Part shown: positions 26,877 through 33,708 of the stretch, piece by piece | Position numbering within the stretch: position 1 is the first letter of the stretch | Layout of the letters: each line of letters starts with the position of its first letter | Source of the DNA: Lachnospiraceae bacterium | Lineage (GTDB): Bacteria > Bacillota > Clostridia > Lachnospirales > Lachnospiraceae | Direction of reading: 5' to 3' | Assembly (NCBI GenBank): GCA_002892395.1 | Contig: NBBL01000005.1 | Span: 62,001-126,000 of the forward strand | DNA: 64,000 bases | The notes under the pieces: generated by a model | Told to the model about the DNA's origin: nothing | Database searches by the model: none | What the model saw: only the letters and a program-made list of their open reading frames with translations | Position numbers and translations under genes: made by a program

Positions 26877-26983
26877 CCCCTCCTCCTTTTCATCCCTGAT
26901 TCCGGGATTCTTCATTGGATCCCTGTTGCCTTGACCTGGCACGCCTCTTTTCTGTGCTTCCCGGCCTTCCGCCCTCTTTCCGC

Positions 26984-27661
26984 TTATTTCTTTCCTGTGA
27001 TAAACGGAGACAGCATACCTCCAAGACGCGGCAACGACATGGTTTGAATGTATGCCTTGCCCGGTCCGATGATCACGGTATCCACAATTCCCTCTCCTCC
27101 GAGCAGCTTATTTTTCAACCCTTTGACCATGCGGATATCCATCTGGCAGCTGGCATCCATCAGTGCCACGAGACCCGTATCGCAGACCAACTCCTCTCCC
27201 GGCATGAGATCGTATTCCTTCACGTAGCCGTCCAGCTCAAGGAACACAAGCCCCGGTCCTGTGATGCGCTGCATGATGAAGCCTTCCCCTCCCAGGAATC
27301 CGGCTCCCAGCTTCTTCTGAAAATGAATGGCCAGCTCTACACCGGAGGTGGCACAAAGAAATGCGGATTTCTGGCAGACGATACTTTCCCCTGCGCCCAG
27401 CTCCCGCACGATAATGCTGCCTGCAAAGGACGACGCAAACCCAATTTCCGCCGGCCCCTGTGCGGTATAAAAGCTCATGAACAGATTTTCCCCGGAAAAC
27501 ATTCTTCCGAGACTCTTTCCAACGCCTCCGGGAGCTTTGGTCTCTGTTACAATCGGCCCCCTCGCCCAGCTTCTTCCTCCCAGCTGACTGATGATGGTCT
27601 CGCCCGCATCCAATTGGATCACTGCTGCCGGTAAATTTCCCCCTTCGATTTGATACTTCAT
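26984..27661 (-). CDS. AIM24 family protein
   Basis: Member of the TIGR00266/AIM24 family (beta-sandwich proteins, biochemical role unclear; the name comes from a mitochondrial protein). It is 225 residues, Gly-rich, with GGRSWARGPIVTETK near the N-terminus, the FMSFYTAQGPAEIGF segment and LGGEGFIMQRITGPG typical of the family. GGAGGGAACAGT precedes the ATG. No signal peptide or membrane helix. It is first gene of a three-gene unit with a lipoprotein and a zinc-ribbon membrane protein. Confidence 0.85.
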   Translation of the reverse strand: MKYQIEGGNLPAAVIQLDAGETIISQLGGRSWARGPIVTETKAPGGVGKSLGRMFSGENLFMSFYTAQGPAEIGFASSFAGSIIVRELGAGESIVCQKSAFLCATSGVELAIHFQKKLGAGFLGGEGFIMQRITGPGLVFLELDGYVKEYDLMPGEELVCDTGLVALMDASCQMDIRMVKGLKNKLLGGEGIVDTVIIGPGKAYIQTMSLPRLGGMLSPFITGKK

Positions 27662-28245
27662 ACTGTTCCCTCCTTTTTTTCTTTTTCACTGCGTTTTCTT
27701 TTGATGCGGCTGATGTGCCGATTTGCCTGCCAAGCAGCCTGACCCTGTTCAGCAAAATCAAATCGGCCTCTGCCTTCTTCATTCATACCGAATTTCACAA
27801 AAAAAATATAGTACTCTGTGAATACTTTTCCCCCTGTTCCGGCGCATAGTATCCAATGAATAAGGCTATGCTGCACAAAAAAAAACAAGCCGCTTATGCA
27901 TGATGCACAAGCAGCCCGCTATCGTCCCGGTCGCCTTCCTTCTCCCGGCGCCCGCCCTTTCCCCTGCATTCAGAAGATCCGGACATCGTTTTCCTTCTCC
28001 AACGCCTCAATCCTTCCCGGCGCTTCAGCAGATCCGGACATCGCCTTCCTTCTCCAACGCCTCAATCCTTCCCCGCGCTTCAGCAGATCCGGGTATCGCC
28101 TTCCTTTTCCATCTCCCCAATCCTTCCGCAGCGCTTCAGCAGATCCGGGTATCGCCTTCCTTCTCCAACTCCCCAGTCCTTCCCGGCGCTTCAGGAGATC
28201 CGGGTATCGCCTTCCTTCTCCAACTCCCCAGTCCTTCCCGGCGCT
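27662..28245 (-). other. Gap of 584 bp between AIM24 and the LuxR-type regulator
   Basis: Contains the AIM24 upstream region (27662-27876), the terminator of the SBP/LuxR operon (27877-27915) and the transcribed tandem repeats (27969-28245). A 42-codon frame ending in ATGA overlap with AIM24 (27658-27786) lacks a ribosome site and I do not call it a gene. Confidence 0.6.
27877..27915 (-). terminator. Terminator of the SBP/LuxR operon
   Basis: Minus strand: GCTGCTTGTGCA pairs with TGCATAAGCGGC (two G-T pairs) around TCA, followed by TTG and nine Ts. It lies beyond the tandem repeats, so these are part of the transcript's 3' untranslated region. Confidence 0.8.
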
Positions 28246-28299
28246 TCAGGAGATCCGGACATCGCCTTCCTTTTCCAGCTCCCCAATCCTTCCGCAACG
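27969..28299 (-). repeat. Six tandem 55/56-bp repeats over the 3' end of the LuxR-type gene
   Basis: Copies begin at about 27969, 28023, 28078, 28134, 28189 and 28244, with lengths 55, 56, 55, 55 and 56 bp and high identity; a diverged partial copy follows at 28300. The gene-proximal copy (28244-28299) encodes the last residues (ending EKEGDVRIS) and stop of the regulator. The others follow directly after it. Each copy contains the same TGA. There are no spacers, so it is not a CRISPR array. Confidence 0.9.
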
Positions 28300-29892
28300 C
28301 TCCAAAAGATCCAGGTACAGCTTCAGCTCATCCCTGGAGTGGATCCCCAGCTTTTCATAAATGTTTCGATTGTGCTTTCGCACGGTGTTCATGCTGATGC
28401 AGGCGAGATCGGGGATCTCTGCAATTTCATGTCCCCGAATATAATAATCCAGTATGTTTTTTTCAGAAACCGTCAGTGTTTTTGTCCTTGCAACAAAGCG
28501 GTCGAACAGCTCCTCAATATTGGGAGGAAGACTCCTTTTTTCACTGCCTCCGCTCCGGTACTCCTTCTCCTTCAGCTTCAGGAATTCGGTCAGCGCATCA
28601 ATTTCCGAAATACCGGAGCTCTCGTACTGCTTCTGCAATCCGTCTGTCTTTAATTCCTCCAGTCTCTGCACAATGGGGCGAACAAAGCGGGCGGAAAGGA
28701 CAGCCGCACTGAGCATCATGATCAGAATAAACACCCCGATGGCCAACAGCAGCTTGGTTCTTTGTCCGGCTGCCTTTTCCCCATACTCCGCGCAGGAAAT
28801 CAAAACTGCAACGCCCCATGGTCTCCCTCTGCTGTCCCGAACACCCGGGATCAGGCTGTGGAGGCCGAGATAGCAGCCTGTATCACTCCGATATCGATTG
28901 AAGTTTTTTTCAACGGTATACCTGAGATCCCTGGACCCTTGCAGATCAATGTCCCCCTGTCCGCCAATCAGACCCTCCGAAAGGAGCAGGCAATCCCCGT
29001 CAATCGGCATAAAGACGGTGACCATGTCTCCGTACTCGCTCTCCACCGCCGGATCGTCCAGACTGTACAACAAACTACTGATCTCAAACCCGCAGAGACC
29101 GTAATTCAGTCCGCCGCTTCCGTAAAGCGGTGCGCTCAAAAATGCAGCGCTCTCCCAGGTCTCCGTCACCTGATGGCGCTCCGCCCAAAGGTAGGGCAGA
29201 GTCCCGGCGTCTCCATTCATCTGACTGTAATACCAGTCCATCTGGTTGATGTCGAATTCCATGTTCCAGCGGTTATGCATCTGGATTTGGTTCTGAATCG
29301 CCACCTCGGGATTCCCCCGAAAGAGAAACAAGTCCCGTTTCAGAGCGTTTCCGCTGCTCAGGTTCGCCTGCCGAAGGTACAGGCCGCTTCGCGAATGCTC
29401 CGCCCCCGGCGCTTCGGTATTCACTGTCGCATCAAAAATCACAAATACGCCGCTGGTCCGGGTAAATTTGAGTGCGCCCTCCAGCAGCGGATACACCTGC
29501 TTCTGCAGATTTTCAAGCTGCTCCTTATCGTTGTTCAGCTCCCGGATGTCGTAGGGATAGCGCAGCACCTCATGCTCCAGCAGCGCTGTGATATGCTCTG
29601 CCATGTCGATGCCGCTTCCCGCCACAAAATCCAGCCGCTCCTTCATATCTCGTTCCCTGTTTCGCAGCTGGACATTCAAGCTCTGTTTCAGACTTCGATC
29701 GCTCTCAGACAAGATTCCCATACCCAGCAGGATCACAATCAGAATGCCGCTTCCCACCAGAACAAAACAGCAAAAATACAGAAGCAGCTTGCTTCGAAGC
29801 GTCCCCTCCTGTGCGTGAATCTCCTTCCACAGCGCTCCCACAGACAAATGTCTGCCGCCCGGAACTGTTGTCTTGTCTTTGTCCCCTCTCAT
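28246..29892 (-). CDS. Membrane-bound sensor with LuxR-type DNA-binding domain
   Basis: One-component transmembrane regulator of 548 residues. A short cytoplasmic N-terminus is followed by a first helix (about 36-60, LLLYFCCFVLVGSGILIVILLG), an extracytoplasmic Cache-like domain of roughly 310 residues, a second helix (about 382-402, LLLAIGVFILIMMLSAAVLS), a linker with a helical region, and a C-terminal LuxR helix-turn-helix (LTVSEKNILDYYIRGHEIAEI, then MNTVRKHNRNIYEKLGI). There is no kinase domain. It starts 19 bp after the solute-binding gene, so the pair is co-transcribed. Its last residues and stop are part of a tandem repeat. Target genes unknown. Confidence 0.85.
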   Translation of the reverse strand: MRGDKDKTTVPGGRHLSVGALWKEIHAQEGTLRSKLLLYFCCFVLVGSGILIVILLGMGILSESDRSLKQSLNVQLRNRERDMKERLDFVAGSGIDMAEHITALLEHEVLRYPYDIRELNNDKEQLENLQKQVYPLLEGALKFTRTSGVFVIFDATVNTEAPGAEHSRSGLYLRQANLSSGNALKRDLFLFRGNPEVAIQNQIQMHNRWNMEFDINQMDWYYSQMNGDAGTLPYLWAERHQVTETWESAAFLSAPLYGSGGLNYGLCGFEISSLLYSLDDPAVESEYGDMVTVFMPIDGDCLLLSEGLIGGQGDIDLQGSRDLRYTVEKNFNRYRSDTGCYLGLHSLIPGVRDSRGRPWGVAVLISCAEYGEKAAGQRTKLLLAIGVFILIMMLSAAVLSARFVRPIVQRLEELKTDGLQKQYESSGISEIDALTEFLKLKEKEYRSGGSEKRSLPPNIEELFDRFVARTKTLTVSEKNILDYYIRGHEIAEIPDLACISMNTVRKHNRNIYEKLGIHSRDELKLYLDLLERCGRIGELEKEGDVRIS

Positions 29893-29911
29893 CCCCGAAA
29901 ACCGCCTCCGG

Positions 29912-31309
29912 TCAATTCATAATTTGCTGCATATTGCGATACGCTTCCTCCGTGCATCGGCTTTTTTCCGCTTCCGGATCCCCTGCATGTCCCGATAAAT
30001 TCTCCTGCTCATACAGTTCCTTCGCCCGGCTCAATTCCAGCCGCACACTCTTTTCAAATCGCATCTCCAGCTCCAGATAATTCGCCAGCTGGGGCGGAAT
30101 ATAAAATTGATAGGCTGCCTGTGTTTCCGCCATGGCCCGGTAGAGGCTTTTATACTTGGGATTCTCCAGCTTCTCCACTCTCTCCGGCAGCATCTGAAAG
30201 GCTTTTTCCGTCACCGGCATATATCCCGTTCTTGTGACAAAATCCAGATTGTTGTCCGCCTCCGTAAGCCACTTCAAAAAATACACTGCCGCCCGCTCCC
30301 GTTCCGGTTGGGACTTCACCGTGCAAAATCCGGCTCCCCTCTGCATCACCAGCTTACGTCCGTCTTGAAATACCGGTACGGGCTTTGAGATGACCTTAAT
30401 CGGCTCCGACAGATTGTTTTCATCGGTTACGATATCCTCATAGTACAGAACACTGGCAGAAGAGGCCACGCTCACAATGGCGTCTCCGGTACGAAGCGGC
30501 TCCGTGGCATACCCCTCTCGCAGCCAAATTCCGTTGGAGACAGCCACATCTGCATAAGGCTCCCACACCCGATGAAACACAGGGCCAAACGCCAGGCTCC
30601 CCTCGGAATCCTCTTTTTTAAAAAAATCTTCCCCCAGTGATTCACACCCCACCTGAAAATAGTTGAAGTGATAATCGTGGGCAAAGAAGGTTTTTCCGTC
30701 TCCCGGAATGTCCGGCGTCTTGGCGTCCGTCCACTGGGCATACTGCTTTGCAAGACGAAACAGCCCCTCCCAAGTGGCCAGCTCCCTCTCGTCCGCCCCC
30801 GTCTCCGCAGCAAAGCGGTCAAAGAAGGTTTGATTGACAAACAGAATCTCCGTTGACTTTGCCACCGGAAACACGCTAAGCCTCCCGTTTACTCTTCCCT
30901 CCTGAAGAAATTCGGGAATATAGCCTCGCAAGTCCTCCTCACTGAAATAATCCCCATAATCCACCAGAATATCCGGATCCGGCAGCGCCAGTACCGTCTT
31001 CGGATAAGACACAAACAGATCCGGAAGGGCAGCTGCCCCCGGTTCCTTCCGGGCTGCCGCCAGAACCGCCTCATGGATGGTGTTGGTGTTGGAGACACTG
31101 GTGACATGAACCCGGATCCCCTCCTGTTTCCCCGCCGTCTCATTGAAGTGTTCTATCACATCATTCAAGGGAGAATCCGTCTGTCCGCCATAGACATGCC
31201 AGAGGGTCAGCGTAATCACATCCTTCTTTTTCCCATTCCCGGCGCATCCGGTCAAAAGGACCGCCAACAGAAACGCTGCCGCCGACAGCACCGATCTCCT
31301 CTTTTTCAT
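29912..31309 (-). CDS. ABC-type extracellular solute-binding lipoprotein (orphan)
   Basis: Family 1-type (sugar/oligosaccharide) binding protein of 465 residues. The signal peptide ends in the lipobox LLTGC, then LTLWHVYGG, the usual first strand, and later TGYMPVTEKAF, typical of the family. The frame extends to 31423; GGGGGGAGAAT before the ATG at 31309 sets the start. No permease or ATPase gene is adjacent, while the downstream partner is a membrane LuxR-type regulator. A sensory role, presenting ligand to that regulator, is inference. Confidence 0.87.
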   Translation of the reverse strand: MKKRRSVLSAAAFLLAVLLTGCAGNGKKKDVITLTLWHVYGGQTDSPLNDVIEHFNETAGKQEGIRVHVTSVSNTNTIHEAVLAAARKEPGAAALPDLFVSYPKTVLALPDPDILVDYGDYFSEEDLRGYIPEFLQEGRVNGRLSVFPVAKSTEILFVNQTFFDRFAAETGADERELATWEGLFRLAKQYAQWTDAKTPDIPGDGKTFFAHDYHFNYFQVGCESLGEDFFKKEDSEGSLAFGPVFHRVWEPYADVAVSNGIWLREGYATEPLRTGDAIVSVASSASVLYYEDIVTDENNLSEPIKVISKPVPVFQDGRKLVMQRGAGFCTVKSQPERERAAVYFLKWLTEADNNLDFVTRTGYMPVTEKAFQMLPERVEKLENPKYKSLYRAMAETQAAYQFYIPPQLANYLELEMRFEKSVRLELSRAKELYEQENLSGHAGDPEAEKSRCTEEAYRNMQQIMN

Positions 31310-31421
31310 ATTCTCCCCCCGCAGATCTACCATCCGCCCTTTTATGGACGCACGGATTTCTTTCCTCGGGCTGCACCCGTATCCCCACGGGCAGCCCCTT
31401 TGGCGAAACCGTTTTACCGTC

Positions 31422-31430
31422 ATTATATCA
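31422..31430 (-). promoter_or_regulatory. Extended -10 promoter of the SBP/LuxR operon
   Basis: Minus strand TGATATAAT: a perfect TATAAT with an upstream TG. The -35 region is weak (ACATGG), consistent with an extended -10 or activated promoter. Confidence 0.5.
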
Positions 31431-31500
31431 GATAAATCCTATTTCCATGTGGAAAAACAGAGATTTTTTCCGAGGTTGCCACAGAATTTTTTGGTATTTC

Positions 31501-31546
31501 TCAGGTGTTCTCAGGTGTTTTTCAGGCGTTTTTCAGGCGTTTTTCA
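31501..31546 (-). repeat. 10/11-bp tandem repeat at the DUF4186 stop codon
   Basis: Plus-strand units TCAGGTGTTC, TCAGGTGTTTT, TCAGGCGTTTT, TCAGGCGTTTT and a partial TCAG. On the minus strand each unit carries CTGA, and the DUF4186 stop TGA is in the second unit from the gene side. Confidence 0.8.
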
Positions 31547-31901
31547 GTTCCTTCTCAATCCAGATCATGATGACATCCACCAGATACGCCTGCTGTATGG
31601 GGCTCAGCTCCCGATCTTCCGGTATCTTGTGCCATTTCCGAATACACCCCCTGCAACAGGTTGCCGTGGCATGCTGCGCGATAAAAACCGGGTGACCCCG
31701 CATGGGCGTCTGCCTGCCATCGTTGGGAATGACCGCCGGCGCCTCCCGCCTGGCAATCAAATCTCTGGCGTGCTCCCGTATTGTGTCCAGTCCTTTCTCA
31801 TGGATATAATCAATCTCCGTTTGCTTCAGGTGGAACCTGCTGCGAAACCTGGAATTCCCCAGCCTTTCAAAGAGCTGCTGATACCACTCATCCTTCGTCA
31901 T
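31533..31901 (-). CDS. DUF4186 family protein
   Basis: Small protein of unknown function, 122 residues. The family core is visible: HPVFIAQHATATCCRGC, KWHKIPEDRELS and a C-terminal VDVIMIWIEKEL. The Cys-Cys-x-x-Cys and nearby His suggest a metal site, which is inference. The ATG at 31901 follows GGGGGAC and overlaps an upstream 49-codon frame as ATGA. A TTG six codons earlier is an alternative. Its 3' end has expanded into a short tandem repeat. Confidence 0.8.
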   Translation of the reverse strand: MTKDEWYQQLFERLGNSRFRSRFHLKQTEIDYIHEKGLDTIREHARDLIARREAPAVIPNDGRQTPMRGHPVFIAQHATATCCRGCIRKWHKIPEDRELSPIQQAYLVDVIMIWIEKELKNA

Positions 31902-32047
31902 CTCAAAGTCCCCCGACAATCCTCCGCCTCATGCGGAATGGATGGAACAATTATCCGACAGTTGATCTCATTTGCGCGTCCTGTTCCTTTTCGGAACGAG
32001 GCCTTACGGATTGTCGGCTCCATTTCGTCCAGTCTACAGTGTGTCAT
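31898..32047 (-). CDS. 49-codon frame coupled to DUF4186 (possible gene remnant)
   Basis: Reads MTHCRLDEMEPTIRKASFR and on to an end in EDCRGTLR, with the stop overlapping the DUF4186 ATG (ATGA). There is no ribosome site, and its beginning lies inside the BrxA-like remnant. The coupling suggests the 3' end of a larger gene that once preceded DUF4186 and was joined to brxA debris by a deletion. I do not recognise the family. Confidence 0.35.
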   Translation of the reverse strand: MTHCRLDEMEPTIRKASFRKGTGRANEINCRIIVPSIPHEAEDCRGTLR

Positions 32048-32299
32048 GCAAAAGAGCCGCAGTCAGCACAAATATCGTTTGGGTAGCAAGACCACTACTC
32101 AGAAAGATTGGATAAAGCTTTCGTCTAATATCCGGATCCGGGCTGTTACTGTGGAATAAATCTGCTGTGCGCGGGATTTGGTCGGCGCTCCATAGAGGTT
32201 TGTCTCTTCATTCAACCTTTTAATGTCTGCAACGCTCTTCCCCTGACTCAAAAGCTGCGCAGTTTTCCGAAATCCCATAAACCAGAACGAAAATTTCAC
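32034..32299 (-). pseudogene. Frameshifted BrxA-like (DUF1819) 5' remnant
   Basis: A GTG start at 32299 gives a helical segment ending LDESFIQSF, with NLYGAPTKSRAQQIYSTV in the middle. A frameshift near 32099-32103 then gives a stop, but the neighbouring frame continues LSSGLATQTIFVLTAALL and HDTL before another stop at 32034. This order resembles the N-terminal half of DUF1819/BrxA, a small DNA-binding component of BREX phage-defence loci, which is normally about 200 residues. No other BREX gene (brxB, brxC, pglX, pglZ, brxL) is present. The family call is from memory of the consensus. Confidence 0.5.
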
Positions 32300-32421
32300 C
32301 GATCCGGCACTATACTATACGGTTTTCTTTCCATCTTCGTTCTCTCCATATAAAATCCATACAAAACCTCTTGTTCGATGCCCGAAGCCACTGGCAGCCA
32401 GTTGACATGTTGTATTTCCAT
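32296..32421 (-). CDS. 41-codon frame upstream of the BrxA-like remnant
   Basis: Begins MEIQHVNWLPVASGIEQEV and ends YSIVPDR. Its stop overlaps the GTG of the BrxA-like frame (GTGA), as in a coupled operon. The ribosome site is weak and no family is recognised. It may be the end of a decayed upstream gene. The remaining gap to 32713 shows only short broken frames. Confidence 0.25.
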   Translation of the reverse strand: MEIQHVNWLPVASGIEQEVLYGFYMERTKMERKPYSIVPDR

Positions 32422-32713
32422 TTTACTCTAAGAAACGAACAAATGAAATCCTCTTAAGAAACCGGGAGGTTCAAAGGTCGCATCCGAGAGCATTACCCCA
32501 AAGCCTAACCTACTCAAGAAGTAACCATAATTCTTGTGATTCAGAAGCCAATTATGTTTTCATTGATGAACATTGGTGATGCTTTCCAAAAAAGCATTCT
32601 GGTCGGCGGAAGCGTAAAGCCCTGACATACAGAGGAAGGTGTACTAATCGCAGGGATGCCGGATTTTCTTTGGGATCCGATTCTTTTCTTCCACAGATTC
32701 CATCATACTTCAC

Positions 32714-33094
32714 CTACTTATGATCGCACCTTTTGCACTGAATCATCTCTGGTGCATCATCCGTATCTTCATGATAAAAAATGCCTGCCCAATGGCAAAC
32801 ACTCTGTAATATCGGAACAACAGATTTCCCCTGTTTCGTAAGTGAGTGTTCCACTCTGGGAGAAATTTCATCATATGATTTACGCTCAATCATCTTGTTT
32901 TCAATCAGTGTTTTCAAAGCGGATGCCAACACTGCATCCGTAATATTTCCCATTTCCTTCCGGATTTCACTATATCGCAGAGTTTGCTTGGCTGACAAAA
33001 CACAGATGATTCTGGAATCCCATTTTTCTCCAAAAATTTTAAGTCCGTATTCCAACGGGCATCGAATATCATCTCCTAATTTTTTCTGATACAT
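32714..33094 (-). CDS. HxlR-family transcriptional regulator
   Basis: Winged-helix repressor/activator of 126 residues. The N-terminal Cys with CPLEYGLKIFGEKWDSRIIC and the LRYSEIRKEMGNITDAVLAS recognition region match HxlR proteins, which often sense aldehydes, quinones or oxidants through the conserved Cys. The frame reaches 33136; the ATG at 33094 follows AAAGGTGG. It is divergent from a small alpha-beta-barrel-like gene, the usual arrangement for HxlR and its target. Confidence 0.9.
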   Translation of the reverse strand: MYQKKLGDDIRCPLEYGLKIFGEKWDSRIICVLSAKQTLRYSEIRKEMGNITDAVLASALKTLIENKMIERKSYDEISPRVEHSLTKQGKSVVPILQSVCHWAGIFYHEDTDDAPEMIQCKRCDHK

Positions 33095-33155
33095 GACAAA
33101 CCCACCTTTCATTGAAAGATTATAGACGCATAACACGCATACAAGAAGTTACTAT

Positions 33156-33186
33156 TAAATTTATTAGTCGCTTATAAATTTATTGA
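33156..33186. promoter_or_regulatory. Candidate HxlR operator: repeat TAAATTTATTRR
   Basis: TAAATTTATTAG (33156-33167) and TAAATTTATTGA (33175-33186) are direct repeats 19 bp apart, each containing the palindrome TAAATTTA. They lie in the divergent intergenic region, on the regulator side. Confidence 0.45.
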
Positions 33187-33264
33187 TATCTTATATTGCT
33201 TTAGCTATGTGCCTATAATAAAACTCGTCAAACACAAACGAACCAATCAATGGAGGTATTGATC

Positions 33265-33555
33265 ATGACTGTAAAAGCTTATCTTGAAATCACAATGAAC
33301 ATTCCAAACGAGAATCGTCCGGCAGCTGCAAAGGTTTACACAGACTACCGTAACCCTTTTCTCAATACAATCAAAGGGGCTCTTACAAAGGATCTGTTGG
33401 TTCGTGACGAAGATGTTCAGGGTCTTCATGGTTTTGATTCTGTAGAACACGCGCAGGCATATCTTTCAAGCGATATGTTTAAAAATGATGTGTTTGTGGG
33501 ACTTCAGCCACTTTGGGTTTCAGCCCCAGACGTTAAAATTTACACGATAGCATAA
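33265..33555 (+). CDS. Small protein divergent from HxlR (dimeric alpha-beta barrel-like)
   Basis: It is 96 residues, beginning MTVKAYLEITMNIP. The pattern (a beta strand, a helix, VQGLHGFDSVEHAQAYLSSD, then a final strand VKIYTIA) resembles antibiotic-biosynthesis-monooxygenase/stress-responsive barrel proteins, but no active-site motif is clear. GGAGGTATTGATC precedes the ATG at 33265, so a longer frame from 33250 is unlikely. Probably controlled by the HxlR regulator next door. Confidence 0.6.
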   Translation: MTVKAYLEITMNIPNENRPAAAKVYTDYRNPFLNTIKGALTKDLLVRDEDVQGLHGFDSVEHAQAYLSSDMFKNDVFVGLQPLWVSAPDVKIYTIA

Positions 33556-33562
33556 TTCATAG

Positions 33563-33602
33563 AAAGAACTGCTTCAATTAAATTGTTGGGGCAGTCTTTC
33601 TT
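33563..33602 (+). terminator. Terminator after the HxlR-partner gene
   Basis: AAAGA and CTGC pair with GCAG and TCTTT around a loop containing TTAAATTGTT, followed by a short T-run. From here to 33913 no gene is seen; the segment after about 33709 is the end of the IS1182-type element. Confidence 0.55.
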
Positions 33603-33708
33603 TGCCTAAAGGCATCAAAGCGGACTGTCTCGCTTCAGTTCTTCAATTTTGAGCAATCAAAAAACAGTGAGTTAATACACTTCACTGTCTTTATAGTCAA
33701 AAATCGAC

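Noticed and set aside
27658-27786. 42-codon frame overlapping the AIM24 start as ATGA
   Set aside because: No ribosome site and no conserved pattern; retained only as a note.
27969-28299. Possible CRISPR array
   Set aside because: Units are contiguous 55/56-bp copies with no variable spacers and they overlap a gene end; no cas genes nearby.
32600-32660. rRNA-like string (GGTGTACTAATCG)
   Set aside because: Only a short chance resemblance to the 3' end of 23S rRNA; the flanks do not continue the match.
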